From contig JAPDDQ010000006.1 in the NCBI GenBank assembly GCA_027587225.1, forward strand, positions 62,001-126,000: DNA of 64,000 nucleotides, in the 5' to 3' direction. The notes below the pieces were generated by a model. The model did not search any database, was not told the origin of the DNA, and worked only from the letters and a program-made list of their open reading frames with translations. Shown one piece after another: positions 40,613 through 48,511 of the stretch. A program made the translations under genes and the position numbers. The stretch is from Solirubrobacter taibaiensis. Its GTDB lineage: Bacteria; Actinomycetota; Thermoleophilia; Solirubrobacterales; Solirubrobacteraceae. Positions within the stretch are counted from its first letter, which is position 1; each line of letters starts with the position of its first letter.

Positions 40613-40830
40613 AGCGCTTCACGATCCTCGCCCTCGCCTTCGCGCTGACCCTCGGCGTTTTCGTCTCGCCGTACGCCTCCTCGCGGCCGGATGGGCTCGA
40701 GCGCGTCGCCACCGACCAGGGCTTCGTGGACGCGGCGACGTCGTCCAGCACCTACGGGACGTACGCGGGCCTCACCGGCACGCTGCTCGTGTTCGTGATC
40801 GGCGCCGGACTCGCACTGCGGCGGCGATGA
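40609..40830 (+). CDS. PDGLE-domain (CbiN/NikN-like) small membrane subunit
   Basis: A 73-residue protein with two hydrophobic helices and the signature SSRPDGLERVA between them. PDGLE-domain proteins take the place of CbiN or are fused to CbiM in Co/Ni ECF systems, where they are needed for metal loading. It overlaps cbiM (ATGA) and cbiQ (ATGA), so all are translated together. Which metal is transported cannot be told. Confidence 0.85.
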   Translation: MKRFTILALAFALTLGVFVSPYASSRPDGLERVATDQGFVDAATSSSTYGTYAGLTGTLLVFVIGAGLALRRR

Positions 40831-41495
40831 GTGGCTTGCACGAAGCGGGCGTGGTCGGCGACAGCGCGATCCACCGGCTGGACCCGCGCGCGAAGCTGCT
40901 CGGGCTGAGCGCGGTCACGGTGATCGCGGTGTCGACCACGGCGTGGCCCGTCCACGTGGCGTGCGCTGCCGCGCTGCTGCTCGTGGCGACGCTCGCGCAC
41001 ATCGGCCCACGCACGATCCTGCGCCGCGCACGGATCGTCGCGTTGCCGGTGATGCTCGTCGCCGCGTTCTCCCCCGAGATCGCGCCGAAGGCCCTGATCG
41101 GCACCTTCTCCGCCGTCCTGCTCGGCGCGACCACGAGCTTCCCGGACGTGTTGCACGCGCTCGAACGGCTTCGCGCCCCGCGCCTCCTCGTGCTGATCGC
41201 GGCGTTCATGTACCGCTACCTGTTCACGATCGTGGACGAGGTCCAGCGCATGCGGGCCGCACTCGCCGCCCGCGGCTACCGGCCCCGCCACGCGCTCCAG
41301 ATCGCCGCGCTCGGCCGCGTCGCGACGGCGCTGTTCCTGCGCACCTACGAGCGCGGTGAGCGCGTGCACCTGGCGATGCTCGCGCGTGGCTTCAACGAGC
41401 GCATGCCGCGCCTGCACGCGCTCGCGTTCACGCGCGCCGACGCGCTGTTCGTCGCCGCGCTCGCCCCCGTCCTCGCCGTCCGGCTCGTCGCATGA
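40827..41495 (+). CDS. cbiQ: Energy-coupling factor transmembrane protein CbiQ
   Basis: A 222-residue membrane protein of the EcfT/CbiQ family. It starts with SAIHRLDPRAKLLGLSAVTV, has five or so hydrophobic segments, and carries the coupling motifs MRAALAARGYRPRH (AxxARG type) and LAMLARGFNERMP (ARG type) that dock on the ATPase. It links CbiM to CbiO. Its start and stop overlap its neighbours by 4 bp each. Confidence 0.93.
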   Translation: MSGLHEAGVVGDSAIHRLDPRAKLLGLSAVTVIAVSTTAWPVHVACAAALLLVATLAHIGPRTILRRARIVALPVMLVAAFSPEIAPKALIGTFSAVLLGATTSFPDVLHALERLRAPRLLVLIAAFMYRYLFTIVDEVQRMRAALAARGYRPRHALQIAALGRVATALFLRTYERGERVHLAMLARGFNERMPRLHALAFTRADALFVAALAPVLAVRLVA

Positions 41496-42184
41496 TCCAC
41501 GCTCGCGGCCTCCGCTACGCCTACCCGAACGGCGTCGCCGCGCTCGACGGCGTCGACCTATCCGTCGCGCCCGGCGAGCGCGTCGCGATCGTCGGCCCCA
41601 ACGGCGCCGGCAAGACGACGTTCATGCTCCAGCTCAACGGGCTGCTGCGCGGGAGCGGCGAGCTGACCGTCACCGGCGGCATCGGTCTCGTCTTCCAGGA
41701 CCCGGACGACCAGCTGTTCATGCCGACGGTGCGCGAGGACGTCGCGTTCGGTCCGCTCAACCTGGGGCTGGCGGACGTGCCCGCCCGCGTCGAGGCGGCG
41801 CTGGAAGCGGTGCGCATGCGCGAGTACGCCGACCGCGCCCCGCATCAGCTCAGCCTGGGCCAGAAGCGCCGGGTGGCGATCGCCACCGTGCTGGCGATGG
41901 ATCCGAGCGTACTCGTGCTCGACGAGCCGAGCGCGAACCTCGACCCGCGGACGCGGCGCGAGCTGATGGAGCTGCTCGAGCGCCTGGACCGCACGCTGCT
42001 GATCGTCACCCACGACCTGCCGCTCGCCGCGCGGCTGTGCGAGCGGGCGGTGCTGCTGAGCGCGGGCCGCGTCGTCGCCGACGAGCCCGCGCTCGACCTG
42101 CTCGCCGACGAGCAGCTCCTGGCCGAGCACGACCTGGAGCTGCCCGAGGGCTACGTCCTTACGCGGCCACCTCTGCCCGCTTAG
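41492..42184 (+). CDS. cbiO: Cobalt/nickel ECF transporter ATPase CbiO
   Basis: A 230-residue ATPase: Walker A GPNGAGKTT, Q-loop VFQDPDDQLFMPTVREDVAF (typical of ECF A subunits), signature LSLGQKRRVAIATVLAMDPS, Walker B VLVLDEPSANLD and H-loop IVTHDLPLA. A single CbiO implies a homodimer. It closes the NicO-CbiM-CbiN-like-CbiQ-CbiO operon. Its last 26 bases overlap the convergent transaldolase gene. Confidence 0.94.
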   Translation: MIHARGLRYAYPNGVAALDGVDLSVAPGERVAIVGPNGAGKTTFMLQLNGLLRGSGELTVTGGIGLVFQDPDDQLFMPTVREDVAFGPLNLGLADVPARVEAALEAVRMREYADRAPHQLSLGQKRRVAIATVLAMDPSVLVLDEPSANLDPRTRRELMELLERLDRTLLIVTHDLPLAARLCERAVLLSAGRVVADEPALDLLADEQLLAEHDLELPEGYVLTRPPLPA

Positions 42185-43259
42185 CCTCGATCCGGTCCAG
42201 CAGCTTCTCCATCGGCGTCACGAAGGCGTCGATGCCGTCGCGCAGCAGCTTGTCCGTGACGTCCTTGAGGTCGATGCCGGCGTCGGCCAGGGCCTTGAGG
42301 TCCGAGGACGGGTCCTCGGCGCCCGTCGCGCCCTCCACGCCGCCCTCGGCGCGGGCGGCCTCGAGCGTCGCCATCGGCATCGTGTTGACCGTGTTCGGCG
42401 CCACCAGACCCCAGACGTACAGCGTCGAGGGGTAGGCCGGGTTCTTGACACCGGTCGAGGCCCACAGCGGGCGCTGGACGGACGCGCCCGCCGCCTTCAA
42501 GGCCGCGAAGCGCTCGCCTTCGAAGACGCGCTGGTAGGCGGCGTACGCGGCGCGCGCGTTGGCCAGGCCGGCCTTGCCCTGCAGCTCGGTGTTGCCCGCG
42601 GCCTCGAGGCGCTTGTCGACCTCGGAGTCCACGCGGGAGACGAAGAACGACGCGACCGAATGCCGGTCCAGCGGCAGGCCCTCCGCCTGACGGCGCTCGA
42701 GACCCTTGATGTAGGCCTCCATGACGGCCTCGTAGGACTCCACCGCGAACAGCAGCGTCACGTTGACGTTCAGGCCGTCGTAGATCGCCTGCTCGATCGC
42801 GGGAATCCCGGCCTCGGTGGCCGGGATCTTGATCATCAGGTTCGGGCGGTCGACCGCCTTCCAGTACTCGTTCGCCTGGGCGATCGTGCCCTCGGTGTCG
42901 TGCGCGAGGTCGGGATCGACCTCCCACGACACGTACCCGTCGAACCCGTTGGTCCGGTCGAAGACGGGACGCAGGACGTCGCAGGCGGCCTGCACGTCCT
43001 GCAACGCCAGCGCGCGGTAGGTCTCGGCGGAGCTCTTGCCTTCACCGACGAGGCGCTGGACGTCGTCGTCGTAGTCGGCCTCGCCGAGGGACTTCTCGAA
43101 GATCGCAGGGTTGGAGGTCACGCCCTGCAGCGAGTCCTGCTCGACCATCCGCGCCAGTTCGCCGGTCTCGACCAGTCCACGGGAAAGGCTGTCGAGCCAG
43201 ATGGATGTTCCAGCCGCGGTCAGCGCGGCCAGACGCTCGTTCACTGCGGTTGCGCTCAT
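42159..43259 (-). CDS. tal: Transaldolase
   Basis: A 366-residue class I aldolase-fold enzyme of the long (TalB-like, actinobacterial/cyanobacterial) type. It has the N-terminal SIWLDSLSRGLVETGELARM and GVTSNPAIFEKSL, the Schiff-base lysine in LMIKIPATEAGIPAIEQAI, NVTLLFAVESYEAVMEAYIK, and the C-terminal RPLWASTGVKNPAYPSTLYV. It moves a dihydroxyacetone unit between sugar phosphates in the non-oxidative pentose phosphate pathway. It starts at the ATG at 43259, back to back with a quinone-oxidoreductase-like gene. Confidence 0.95.
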   Translation of the reverse strand: MSATAVNERLAALTAAGTSIWLDSLSRGLVETGELARMVEQDSLQGVTSNPAIFEKSLGEADYDDDVQRLVGEGKSSAETYRALALQDVQAACDVLRPVFDRTNGFDGYVSWEVDPDLAHDTEGTIAQANEYWKAVDRPNLMIKIPATEAGIPAIEQAIYDGLNVNVTLLFAVESYEAVMEAYIKGLERRQAEGLPLDRHSVASFFVSRVDSEVDKRLEAAGNTELQGKAGLANARAAYAAYQRVFEGERFAALKAAGASVQRPLWASTGVKNPAYPSTLYVWGLVAPNTVNTMPMATLEAARAEGGVEGATGAEDPSSDLKALADAGIDLKDVTDKLLRDGIDAFVTPMEKLLDRIEAKRAEVAA

Positions 43260-43286
43260 ATGACACACGATACGTAGGCTGCGTCC

Positions 43287-44234
43287 ATGCGGGCGATCCA
43301 GATCGTCGAGCTGGGCGGCCCCGAGTCGCTGCAGCTCGCTGACATCGACGAGCCGACAGGCGAGGGCGTCATGGTCGACGTCCGCGCTTGCGGTGTCTCC
43401 TTCCCCGAGGTGCTGCAGACACGCGGCCTCTACCAGCTCAAGCCGGAGCTGCCGTTCGTACCCGGCAGCGAGGTGGCGGGCGTCGTGCGCGCAGACGGGC
43501 ACGGGTTCAAGGCCGGTGACCGGGTGGCGGCGTTCTGCATGCTCGGCGGGTTCGCCGAGACGGTGGTCGCCCCCGCGCACTTCACGTTCCGGTTGCCGGA
43601 CGCGCTGGACTTCGCCCAGGGCGCCGGGCTGGTGCTCAACTACCACACGGCGTACTTCTCGTTGGTGGACCGCGGGCGCGTGCAGGCCGGCGAGACCGTG
43701 CTCGTGCACGGCGCCGCCGGCGGCGTCGGCACCGCGTCCATCCAGGTGGCCAAGGGGTTGGGCGCGCGGGTGCTGGCCGTCGTGTCTTCTGACGAGAAAG
43801 AAGCAGTGGCGCGCGAGGCGGGCGCGGATGAGGTGCTGCGCTCGGACGGTTCGTGGAAGGACGCCGCGAAGGCGCTCGGCGGCGCCGACGTCGTGATCGA
43901 CCCCGTCGGCGGCGACCGCTTCACCGACAGCCTGCGGTCCTTGAACATGGACGGGCGGCTCGTGGTCGTCGGCTTCACGGCCGGTGCGATCCCCGAGGTG
44001 AAGGTCAACCGGCTGCTGCTGAACAACCTCGACGTCGTCGGCGCCGGCTGGGGCGCCTACATCACCAGGCGGCCCGAGGTGATCGCGCGGACGGCGCAGG
44101 CGCTGGACGCCCTGATCGAGTCCGGGCACATCCGCCCGATCGTCGGCGCGCGCTTCGGCTTTGAGGAGGCCGCCGCGGCCCTGGAGCTGATCGACGGCCG
44201 CGGAGCGACCGGTAAGGTGGTCCTGGAGCCGTGA
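43287..44234 (+). CDS. NADPH:quinone oxidoreductase-like MDR protein
   Basis: A 315-residue medium-chain dehydrogenase/reductase without structural zinc cysteines. It has the N-terminal barrel (VRACGVSFPEVLQTRGLYQL, then FVPGSEVAGVV), the nucleotide motif GAAGGVGTASIQVAKGLGAR, and a C-terminal GKVVLEP end. Such enzymes reduce quinones or enals with NADPH in the cytoplasm. The next gene (CBS protein) overlaps its stop by 4 bp. Confidence 0.9.
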   Translation: MRAIQIVELGGPESLQLADIDEPTGEGVMVDVRACGVSFPEVLQTRGLYQLKPELPFVPGSEVAGVVRADGHGFKAGDRVAAFCMLGGFAETVVAPAHFTFRLPDALDFAQGAGLVLNYHTAYFSLVDRGRVQAGETVLVHGAAGGVGTASIQVAKGLGARVLAVVSSDEKEAVAREAGADEVLRSDGSWKDAAKALGGADVVIDPVGGDRFTDSLRSLNMDGRLVVVGFTAGAIPEVKVNRLLLNNLDVVGAGWGAYITRRPEVIARTAQALDALIESGHIRPIVGARFGFEEAAAALELIDGRGATGKVVLEP

Positions 44235-44629
44235 GCAGCACCGTGCACATCCCCTTCGACGACGCCGGCCCGGCGGTCAAGGACGTGATGATGCTCGAGC
44301 CGCGCTCCGTCGGCCCGGATACACCGATCGCCGAGATCCGCGAGACGTTCTCGAGCCCGTCGGTGAAGCTGATGCTCGTCACCGACGGCGAGCGCTTCCT
44401 CGGCACGGTCACCCGCGACGACCTGCCGGAGAGCGGCGACGGCCCGATCGAGCCGCACGTGCGCACCGACACGCCTTCGTTGAAGCCGGATGACCCGGTC
44501 GCCAAGGCCCTGGAGCTCTTCGGCGAGCACGAGCTGAGCCGCATCCCCGTCGTCACCGACGGCGACCGGCTCGAAGGGCTCGTGTGCGTGAACAAGAGCC
44601 ATTCGGCCTTCTGCATCTACCCGCGCTAG
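44231..44629 (+). CDS. CBS-domain pair protein
   Basis: A 132-residue protein made of two CBS motifs (VKDVMMLEPRSVGPDTPIAE, then VTDGERFLGTVTRDDL and LKPDDPVAKALELFGEHELS, then RIPVVTDGDRLEGLVCVN). CBS pairs bind adenine nucleotides and regulate a partner. The GTG start overlaps the preceding reductase gene. The partner is not evident. Confidence 0.88.
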   Translation: MSSTVHIPFDDAGPAVKDVMMLEPRSVGPDTPIAEIRETFSSPSVKLMLVTDGERFLGTVTRDDLPESGDGPIEPHVRTDTPSLKPDDPVAKALELFGEHELSRIPVVTDGDRLEGLVCVNKSHSAFCIYPR

Positions 44630-45579
44630 GCGGGCAGTGACGCGTCGAGCGCGTCGTCGAATGTTCCGAAGATGAACTCCGCGGCCGCGCGTTCCTCCGG
44701 GAGGATCTGGTCGACCACCATCGCGGTCTCGCCGTCGCCGGCGAGCCGCGCCACGCGCGTGAGTTGCTCGTAGGCGCCGATCTCCAGGTGCTCGACGGCG
44801 TAGGCGAACATCGCCAGCTTCGCCGGTGTGTCCGGGTTCGCGGCCCAGAAGCCGCTCCAGTTCAATGCGCCCAGCTTCAGCGCGGCGTCCTTGACGCGGC
44901 TGGGCTTGCCGCCGCGCTCCTCCAGCCGGCGCTCGAGGTGCTCGAGGTGGCGGTTCGTCTCGGCGTGGTGGTTCTCGAGGATCTGCGCGAGCCCGGGCGT
45001 GCCGACGAGCTTCGGACCCTTGTCGAGCAGAGTCGCGGACTGCGTCTCCAGCGCGTGCGCATCCGCCAGGTAGCCGTCGAGGGTTTCCGCGGCGTCTCGG
45101 CCTTTGAGCGACGCCGCGACGGTCCGGTCCCACTGCTCGCCGATCCGCACCGCCATGGCGTGTTCCTCGGCGCGGATCTCCCGCGCGACGGCCGCGGTCT
45201 CCTCGTCCCCCGCGCGCTTGGCCACCTTCTCCAGCAGGTCGTACGCGGCGAGTTCCATGTGCTCGTACGAGTAGGCGTGCGTGGCGAGCTTGCCCGGCGT
45301 GTCCGGGTTGGCCTGCGCGAACAGCGTGAACCCCTTGCCGCTGAGCTTGCCGAGCAGGTCCTCGATCCGCGACGGCGCGGCGTCGTGGGCTTGGAGGCGC
45401 TCGCGGATCAGCGACTCATGGCGCTCGGTCTCGGTGCAGTGCGTCTCGAACGCGGATGCGAGCTGGGGGTCGCCGGCGAGCTCCGGGGCCTTGCGCATCT
45501 GGGCGAGGGCCTGGATCTCCATCGCGTGGACATCGGTGAGGTACTTGACGAGTTGCTCTGCAAGGGATTCGGGGGCCAT
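44626..45579 (-). CDS. Tandem ferritin-like DUF892 (YciE/YciF) protein
   Basis: A 317-residue protein of two similar ~155-residue four-helix units. Unit 1 has VKYLTDVHAMEIQALAQMRK, ETHCTETERHESLIRERL and YEHMELAAYDLLEKVAKRAG. Unit 2 has LDGYLADAHALETQSATLLD, ENHHAETNRHLEHLERRL and VEHLEIGAYEQLTRVARLAG. Glu/His pairs in the helices are those of ferritin-like di-iron proteins. The family is linked to stress response. Most members are single units, so this is an internal duplication. The 3' end overlaps the convergent CBS gene by 4 bp. Confidence 0.85.
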   Translation of the reverse strand: MAPESLAEQLVKYLTDVHAMEIQALAQMRKAPELAGDPQLASAFETHCTETERHESLIRERLQAHDAAPSRIEDLLGKLSGKGFTLFAQANPDTPGKLATHAYSYEHMELAAYDLLEKVAKRAGDEETAAVAREIRAEEHAMAVRIGEQWDRTVAASLKGRDAAETLDGYLADAHALETQSATLLDKGPKLVGTPGLAQILENHHAETNRHLEHLERRLEERGGKPSRVKDAALKLGALNWSGFWAANPDTPAKLAMFAYAVEHLEIGAYEQLTRVARLAGDGETAMVVDQILPEERAAAEFIFGTFDDALDASLPA

Positions 45580-45660
45580 GGGTGGTGCCTACCCCGTTTG
45601 TGGTCCGGGTGCGGGGCGGTTAGAGCAGCACCGAGGGGAAGGGAGCCGTTTCAACCCCGC

Positions 45661-45822
45661 CTAGTCCGCGGCGGGCGGTTCCTTGTCCGGCAAGCCGGGC
45701 AAGGGCGCGTCGTCCTCGTCCATGTCCGCGGGCGGGCCCATCGGCTGGTCGTCGTCGACCTCGGGCGAGCCGTCCTCGGCGGGCGGCGGGTCCTCGGGGA
45801 TCTCGGGGTCGGTCGTGCTCAT
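45661..45822 (-). CDS. Small acidic Pro/Asp-rich protein (53 residues)
   Basis: ATG at 45822 opens a 53-codon frame rich in Asp, Glu and Pro (STTDPEIPEDPPPAEDGSPE, then VDDDQPMGPPADMDEDDAPL). It is probably unstructured, with no membrane segment. The ATG overlaps the stop of the AbrB-family gene (ATGA), so it is likely translated from the same mRNA. Similar short acidic proteins are common in actinobacteria, without known function. Confidence 0.6.
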   Translation of the reverse strand: MSTTDPEIPEDPPPAEDGSPEVDDDQPMGPPADMDEDDAPLPGLPDKEPPAAD

Positions 45823-46862
45823 GTGTCGTCCCTACCCATCCGTGCGAGGCGGCGCACGGCGAGCGGGGCGAGCAGCACGGCGACGAGGACGCGCACGCTC
45901 TGCACGGCGACGATGAACGTCATGTTCCCGCCCGTGCCGAACGCGATGGCCAGGACGGCGTAGATCCCGCCCGGGGTGGTGGCGAGGTACGCGTCGCGGA
46001 GTGACAGGTCCGTCAACAGGTGCAGGAGGACGGCGAGCCCGAAGCAGGCGACGAGCAGGCCGAGGACGCCGAGCAGGACCGGGACGAGCAGCCGGCCCAT
46101 CTGCCTCACGGTGTCGATCGTGAAGCGCAGACCCACCTGCAACCCGATCAGCGCGAACGCGAGCTCGCGCACGACCGGCGGCACGACGAAGTCCACACCG
46201 GCGAGCGTCAAACCGCCCGCGAGCACCATCGGCCCCATCAGCGTGCCGGCGGGCACGTTCAGCCGCCGTGCGACCAACGCGCCGCCGGGCGCGATCAGCG
46301 CCGTGAGCAGCCAGTCGCGTGGTGTCGCGAGCACGGCCTCGCTGGGCATTTCCCCGCCTCCGCCGCCGCCCCACGCCAGCACGAGCAGCGGCGTGAGCAG
46401 CACCACGACGAGCACCCGCATGTACTGCATGAAGGCCACGAGCCGGTCGTCGCCGCCGAGCTCGTCGGCCATCCCGACGATGCCGGAGGCGCCGCCGGCG
46501 ATCATCCCGAGCGTCGCGGTCGCACGGTTGAGCTCGGTTCGGCGGGCGAGGATGAGCCCGGCGCCCATGCTCACGACAAGCGTGCCGGCGCTCACGAGCG
46601 CAACCGGGAGCCAGGCGCCGCCGACGGCCTCCAACGCATCCGGCTCCAAGTAGGCGCCGAGCGTGACGCCGAGGACGGCCTGCGCGGCGACGAACGTCCA
46701 ACGCGGGAAGGTGATCTCGCCCGTCGGGCGCCACAGCGCGGCGGTCAACCCGACGAGCAGCGCGGCGAACAGCGTCGCGGACGAGAGCCCGACGAGGTCG
46801 AGCGCGAAGGCGACCGCCGCCGTGAGGGCGCCGAGTACCAGCAACGACGCCGCTGTCCGCAT
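45819..46862 (-). CDS. AbrB-family (PF05145) membrane protein
   Basis: A 347-residue protein with about ten hydrophobic segments in two similar halves, as in the AbrB/putative ammonia-monooxygenase-like family. Typical pieces are AALLVGLTAALWRPTGEITF, LGMIAGGASGIVGMADELGG (first half) and ATTPGGIYAVLAIAFGTGGN (second half). Family members are presumed transporters or regulators; the substrate is unknown. I start at the ATG at 46862, where a palindromic TAGCGT box lies 9 nt upstream. It is divergent from the TPP-enzyme/cyclase pair only 26 bp away, so it may transport their substrate. Confidence 0.85.
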   Translation of the reverse strand: MRTAASLLVLGALTAAVAFALDLVGLSSATLFAALLVGLTAALWRPTGEITFPRWTFVAAQAVLGVTLGAYLEPDALEAVGGAWLPVALVSAGTLVVSMGAGLILARRTELNRATATLGMIAGGASGIVGMADELGGDDRLVAFMQYMRVLVVVLLTPLLVLAWGGGGGGEMPSEAVLATPRDWLLTALIAPGGALVARRLNVPAGTLMGPMVLAGGLTLAGVDFVVPPVVRELAFALIGLQVGLRFTIDTVRQMGRLLVPVLLGVLGLLVACFGLAVLLHLLTDLSLRDAYLATTPGGIYAVLAIAFGTGGNMTFIVAVQSVRVLVAVLLAPLAVRRLARMGRDDT

Positions 46863-46870
46863 CGCGCCCA

Positions 46871-46882
46871 AACGCTAGCGTT
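46871..46882. promoter_or_regulatory. Palindromic shared -10 of two back-to-back leaderless genes
   Basis: AACGCT-AGCGTT is a perfect 12-bp palindrome in a 26-bp divergent gap. It contains TAGCGT (TANNNT type) on both strands: 7 nt before the ATG at 46889 on the plus strand and 9 nt before the ATG at 46862 on the minus strand. Confidence 0.6.
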
Positions 46883-46888
46883 CGGCCG

Positions 46889-48511
46889 ATGCTCGTCTCC
46901 GAGGCCGTCGGTCGCACCGTCCACGCCCTGGGGGGAGACGTCGTGTTCGGCCTGATGGGGAGCGGGAACCTGGCCGTGACGAACGCGATCGTCGCCGCCG
47001 GTGGCCGCTTCTTCTCCGCCCGCCATGAGACCGGGGCGGTGTGCATGGCCGATGGCTATTCGCGGGTGAGCGGGCGCCTCGGCGTCGCGTCCGTGCATCA
47101 GGGCCCGGGCCTGACGAACGCCATCACGGGCCTGACCGAGGCCGCCAAGAGCCGCACGCCGGTGCTGCTGCTCGCGGCAGACACGCCGCCCGCGCAGCTG
47201 CGCTCGAACTTCAAGATCGACCAGGACGCGCTGATCCGATCGGTCGGCGCCGTCTCCGAGCGGGTGCACTCCCCCGCGACCGCGGTCGCCGACACCGCGC
47301 GGGCGGTCCGCCGCGCGCAGCGGGAGCGCCGCACGGTCGTGCTCAACCTGCCGCTCGACGTGCAGGCGGCGGAGATGGAGCTCACCCCGCCGCCCCCGGT
47401 TCCCGACCTCCCCGCCACGACGCCGAGCGACCTCTCCGCCGTGGTCGCAGCGCTCGCACGTGCGGAGCGACCCGCGATCATCGCCGGCCGTGGTGCCGTC
47501 CTGTCAGGCGCCGGCCCGACCCTGCGGGCGCTCGGCGAGCGCCTCGGCGCCGTGCTGGCGACCACCGCCGTGGCCAACGGGCTGTTCGCCGGCGACCCGT
47601 TCGACCTCGGCATCTCCGGCGGCTTCTCCACTCCCACGGCGCAACGGCTCCTGAAGGAGTCGGACCTGATCCTCGCGTTCGGCGCCGCGCTGAACCAGTG
47701 GACCACGCGCCACGGCGCGCTGATCGCCCCCGACACCACGGTCATCCAGGTCGACCGCGACCTGGACGCGATCGGCGCGCACCGGCCCGTCGACCTCGGC
47801 GTCGTCGGCGACGCGCGAGCCACCGCCGAAACGCTCCTCGAGACCCTGGGCGACGTCCGCGGCAGCGCCTACGAGGCTTCCCGGCGCAGCATCAAGCTCG
47901 CCGCCGAGATCGCCGCCGGACGCTGGCGCGACGTGCCCTACGAGGAGAGCCGCAACGGGCTCGACCCGCGCACGCTGAGCGTCGCCCTCGACGACGTGCT
48001 GCCGACTGAGCGCACCGTCGTCGTGGACTCCGGCGCGTTCATGGGCTACCCGGCGATGTACCTGCAGGTTCCCGACGCGCAGGGCTTCGTCTTCCCACAG
48101 GCGTTCCAGTGCGTGGGGCTCGCGCTGGGCAACGCGATCGGCGCGGCGGTCGCGAACCCTGACCGGCTCACGGTCTGCGCGGTCGGCGACGGCGGCCTGT
48201 TGATGGCGCTTCCCGACCTGGAGACGCTCGGCCGGCTCAAGCTCAACATGATCGTGGTGGTCTACAACGACGCCGCGTACGGCGCGGAAGTGCATCACTT
48301 CCGGCCGATGGGCATCCCCGTCGAACTCGCGCAGTTCCCACCCACGGATTTCGCCGCGCTCGCGGAAGCGGCGGGTTGCCAAGGCCTGACCGTGCGGACG
48401 CCGGGCGATCTCGAGGGCCTGACCGACCGCGACCGTCCGCTGGTCGTGGACGCCAAAGTGGACCCTGACATCTGTGCCGAATGGCTTGAGGAGGCATTTC
48501 GTGGCCACTGA
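46889..48511 (+). CDS. Thiamine diphosphate-dependent enzyme (acetolactate synthase-like)
   Basis: A 540-residue TPP enzyme. The catalytic Glu is in FSARHETGAVCMADGYSRVS, the middle domain has GLFAGDPFDLGISGGFSTPT, and the TPP/Mg motif is VCAVGDGGLLMALPDLETLG ending in VVYNDAAYG (GDG-X~25-N). It resembles acetolactate synthase/benzoylformate decarboxylase relatives without being one of the standard enzymes. It probably decarboxylates a 2-oxo acid or joins two; the substrate is unknown. It overlaps the cyclase gene by 11 bp, and the pair is divergent from an AbrB-family membrane protein. Confidence 0.88.
   Translation: MLVSEAVGRTVHALGGDVVFGLMGSGNLAVTNAIVAAGGRFFSARHETGAVCMADGYSRVSGRLGVASVHQGPGLTNAITGLTEAAKSRTPVLLLAADTPPAQLRSNFKIDQDALIRSVGAVSERVHSPATAVADTARAVRRAQRERRTVVLNLPLDVQAAEMELTPPPPVPDLPATTPSDLSAVVAALARAERPAIIAGRGAVLSGAGPTLRALGERLGAVLATTAVANGLFAGDPFDLGISGGFSTPTAQRLLKESDLILAFGAALNQWTTRHGALIAPDTTVIQVDRDLDAIGAHRPVDLGVVGDARATAETLLETLGDVRGSAYEASRRSIKLAAEIAAGRWRDVPYEESRNGLDPRTLSVALDDVLPTERTVVVDSGAFMGYPAMYLQVPDAQGFVFPQAFQCVGLALGNAIGAAVANPDRLTVCAVGDGGLLMALPDLETLGRLKLNMIVVVYNDAAYGAEVHHFRPMGIPVELAQFPPTDFAALAEAAGCQGLTVRTPGDLEGLTDRDRPLVVDAKVDPDICAEWLEEAFRGH

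Noticed and set aside
46889-48511. Naming the TPP enzyme ilvB (acetolactate synthase)
   Set aside because: No small regulatory subunit or ilv genes nearby, and its neighbour is a cyclase, so a standard branched-chain role is unlikely.
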